5,567 nucleotides of DNA from Euryarchaeota archaeon UBA538 (GTDB lineage: Archaea; Thermoplasmatota; Poseidoniia; Poseidoniales; Thalassarchaeaceae), in contig DALC01000080.1 in NCBI GenBank assembly GCA_002499325.1, forward strand, positions 8,546-14,112, read 5' to 3'. Shown one piece after another: positions 5,546 to 5,567 of this stretch. The notes beneath the pieces were generated by a model that was given only the letters and a program-made list of their open reading frames with translations, ran no database searches and was not told where the DNA came from. The stretch's first letter is position 1. Each line of letters starts with the position of its first letter. Position numbers and translations under genes: made by a program.

Positions 5546-5567
5546 ATGAAGGAGGCTCAGTTCGGCT
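5546..5567 (+). CDS. Possible start of a further gene, cut by the window end
   Basis: An ATG at 5546 opens a frame (MKEAQFG) that runs off the window. Only seven codons are visible, and upstream there is only a partial GGTAG ribosome-binding-like motif. Product and reality of the gene cannot be judged. Confidence 0.2.

Overview
The window reads as a piece of an archaeal genome of moderate GC content. It is most probably a marine Euryarchaeota/Thermoplasmatota lineage such as Poseidoniia (Marine Group II/III), although the lineage is inferred. The archaeal marker is a clear deoxyhypusine synthase of archaeal type. A bacterial-type UvrB beside it is a combination known from mesophilic archaea that acquired UvrABC. 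Short ribosome-binding sites with a GGTGA core, GTG starts and tight gene packing also fit. No insertion sequence, CRISPR array, phage gene or integrase is visible.

Layout. Bases 1-1062 (+) hold the C-terminal part of uvrB, cut by the window edge. It has an unusual Gly-rich insertion near its visible start, helicase domain 2, a basic linker and the UVR domain. Only 24 bases later, 1087-2070 (+) encodes deoxyhypusine synthase. After a 63-base gap, 2134-2310 (+) encodes a 58-residue protein resembling the chlamydial/bacterial histone H1-like Hc1 family. These three probably form one transcription unit, or read-through neighbours. They converge, with an 8-base gap, on a minus-strand pair. That pair is a class III PLP aminotransferase (4558-3014) followed, 8 bases after its stop, by a compressed extended-SDR/epimerase-like protein (3005-2319).

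The aminotransferase faces away from a two-PRC-barrel-like protein (4803-5402, +) across a 244-base AT-rich divergent intergenic region. This region contains an 11-bp perfect inverted repeat, a third copy of its GATTATC core, and TATA-like stretches. A tRNA-Ile(GAT) with an encoded CCA end follows at 5440-5517. The last bases may contain the first codons of another gene.

Functions. UvrB acts in nucleotide excision repair. Deoxyhypusine synthase modifies translation factor aIF5A. The Hc1-like protein is a likely DNA-binding chromatin protein. The aminotransferase and the SDR-like protein look like partners whose substrate is unknown. Their junction is the most curious spot in the window. An exact A_AAA_AAC slippery heptamer lies near the end of the aminotransferase, and the -1 frame from it runs without a stop into the SDR-like start codon. 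Programmed frameshifting could therefore make a fusion protein. Other points worth a second look are the UvrB insertion, the Hc1-like gene in an apparent archaeon, the degenerate nucleotide-binding motif of the SDR-like protein, and two changed substrate-pocket positions in deoxyhypusine synthase.
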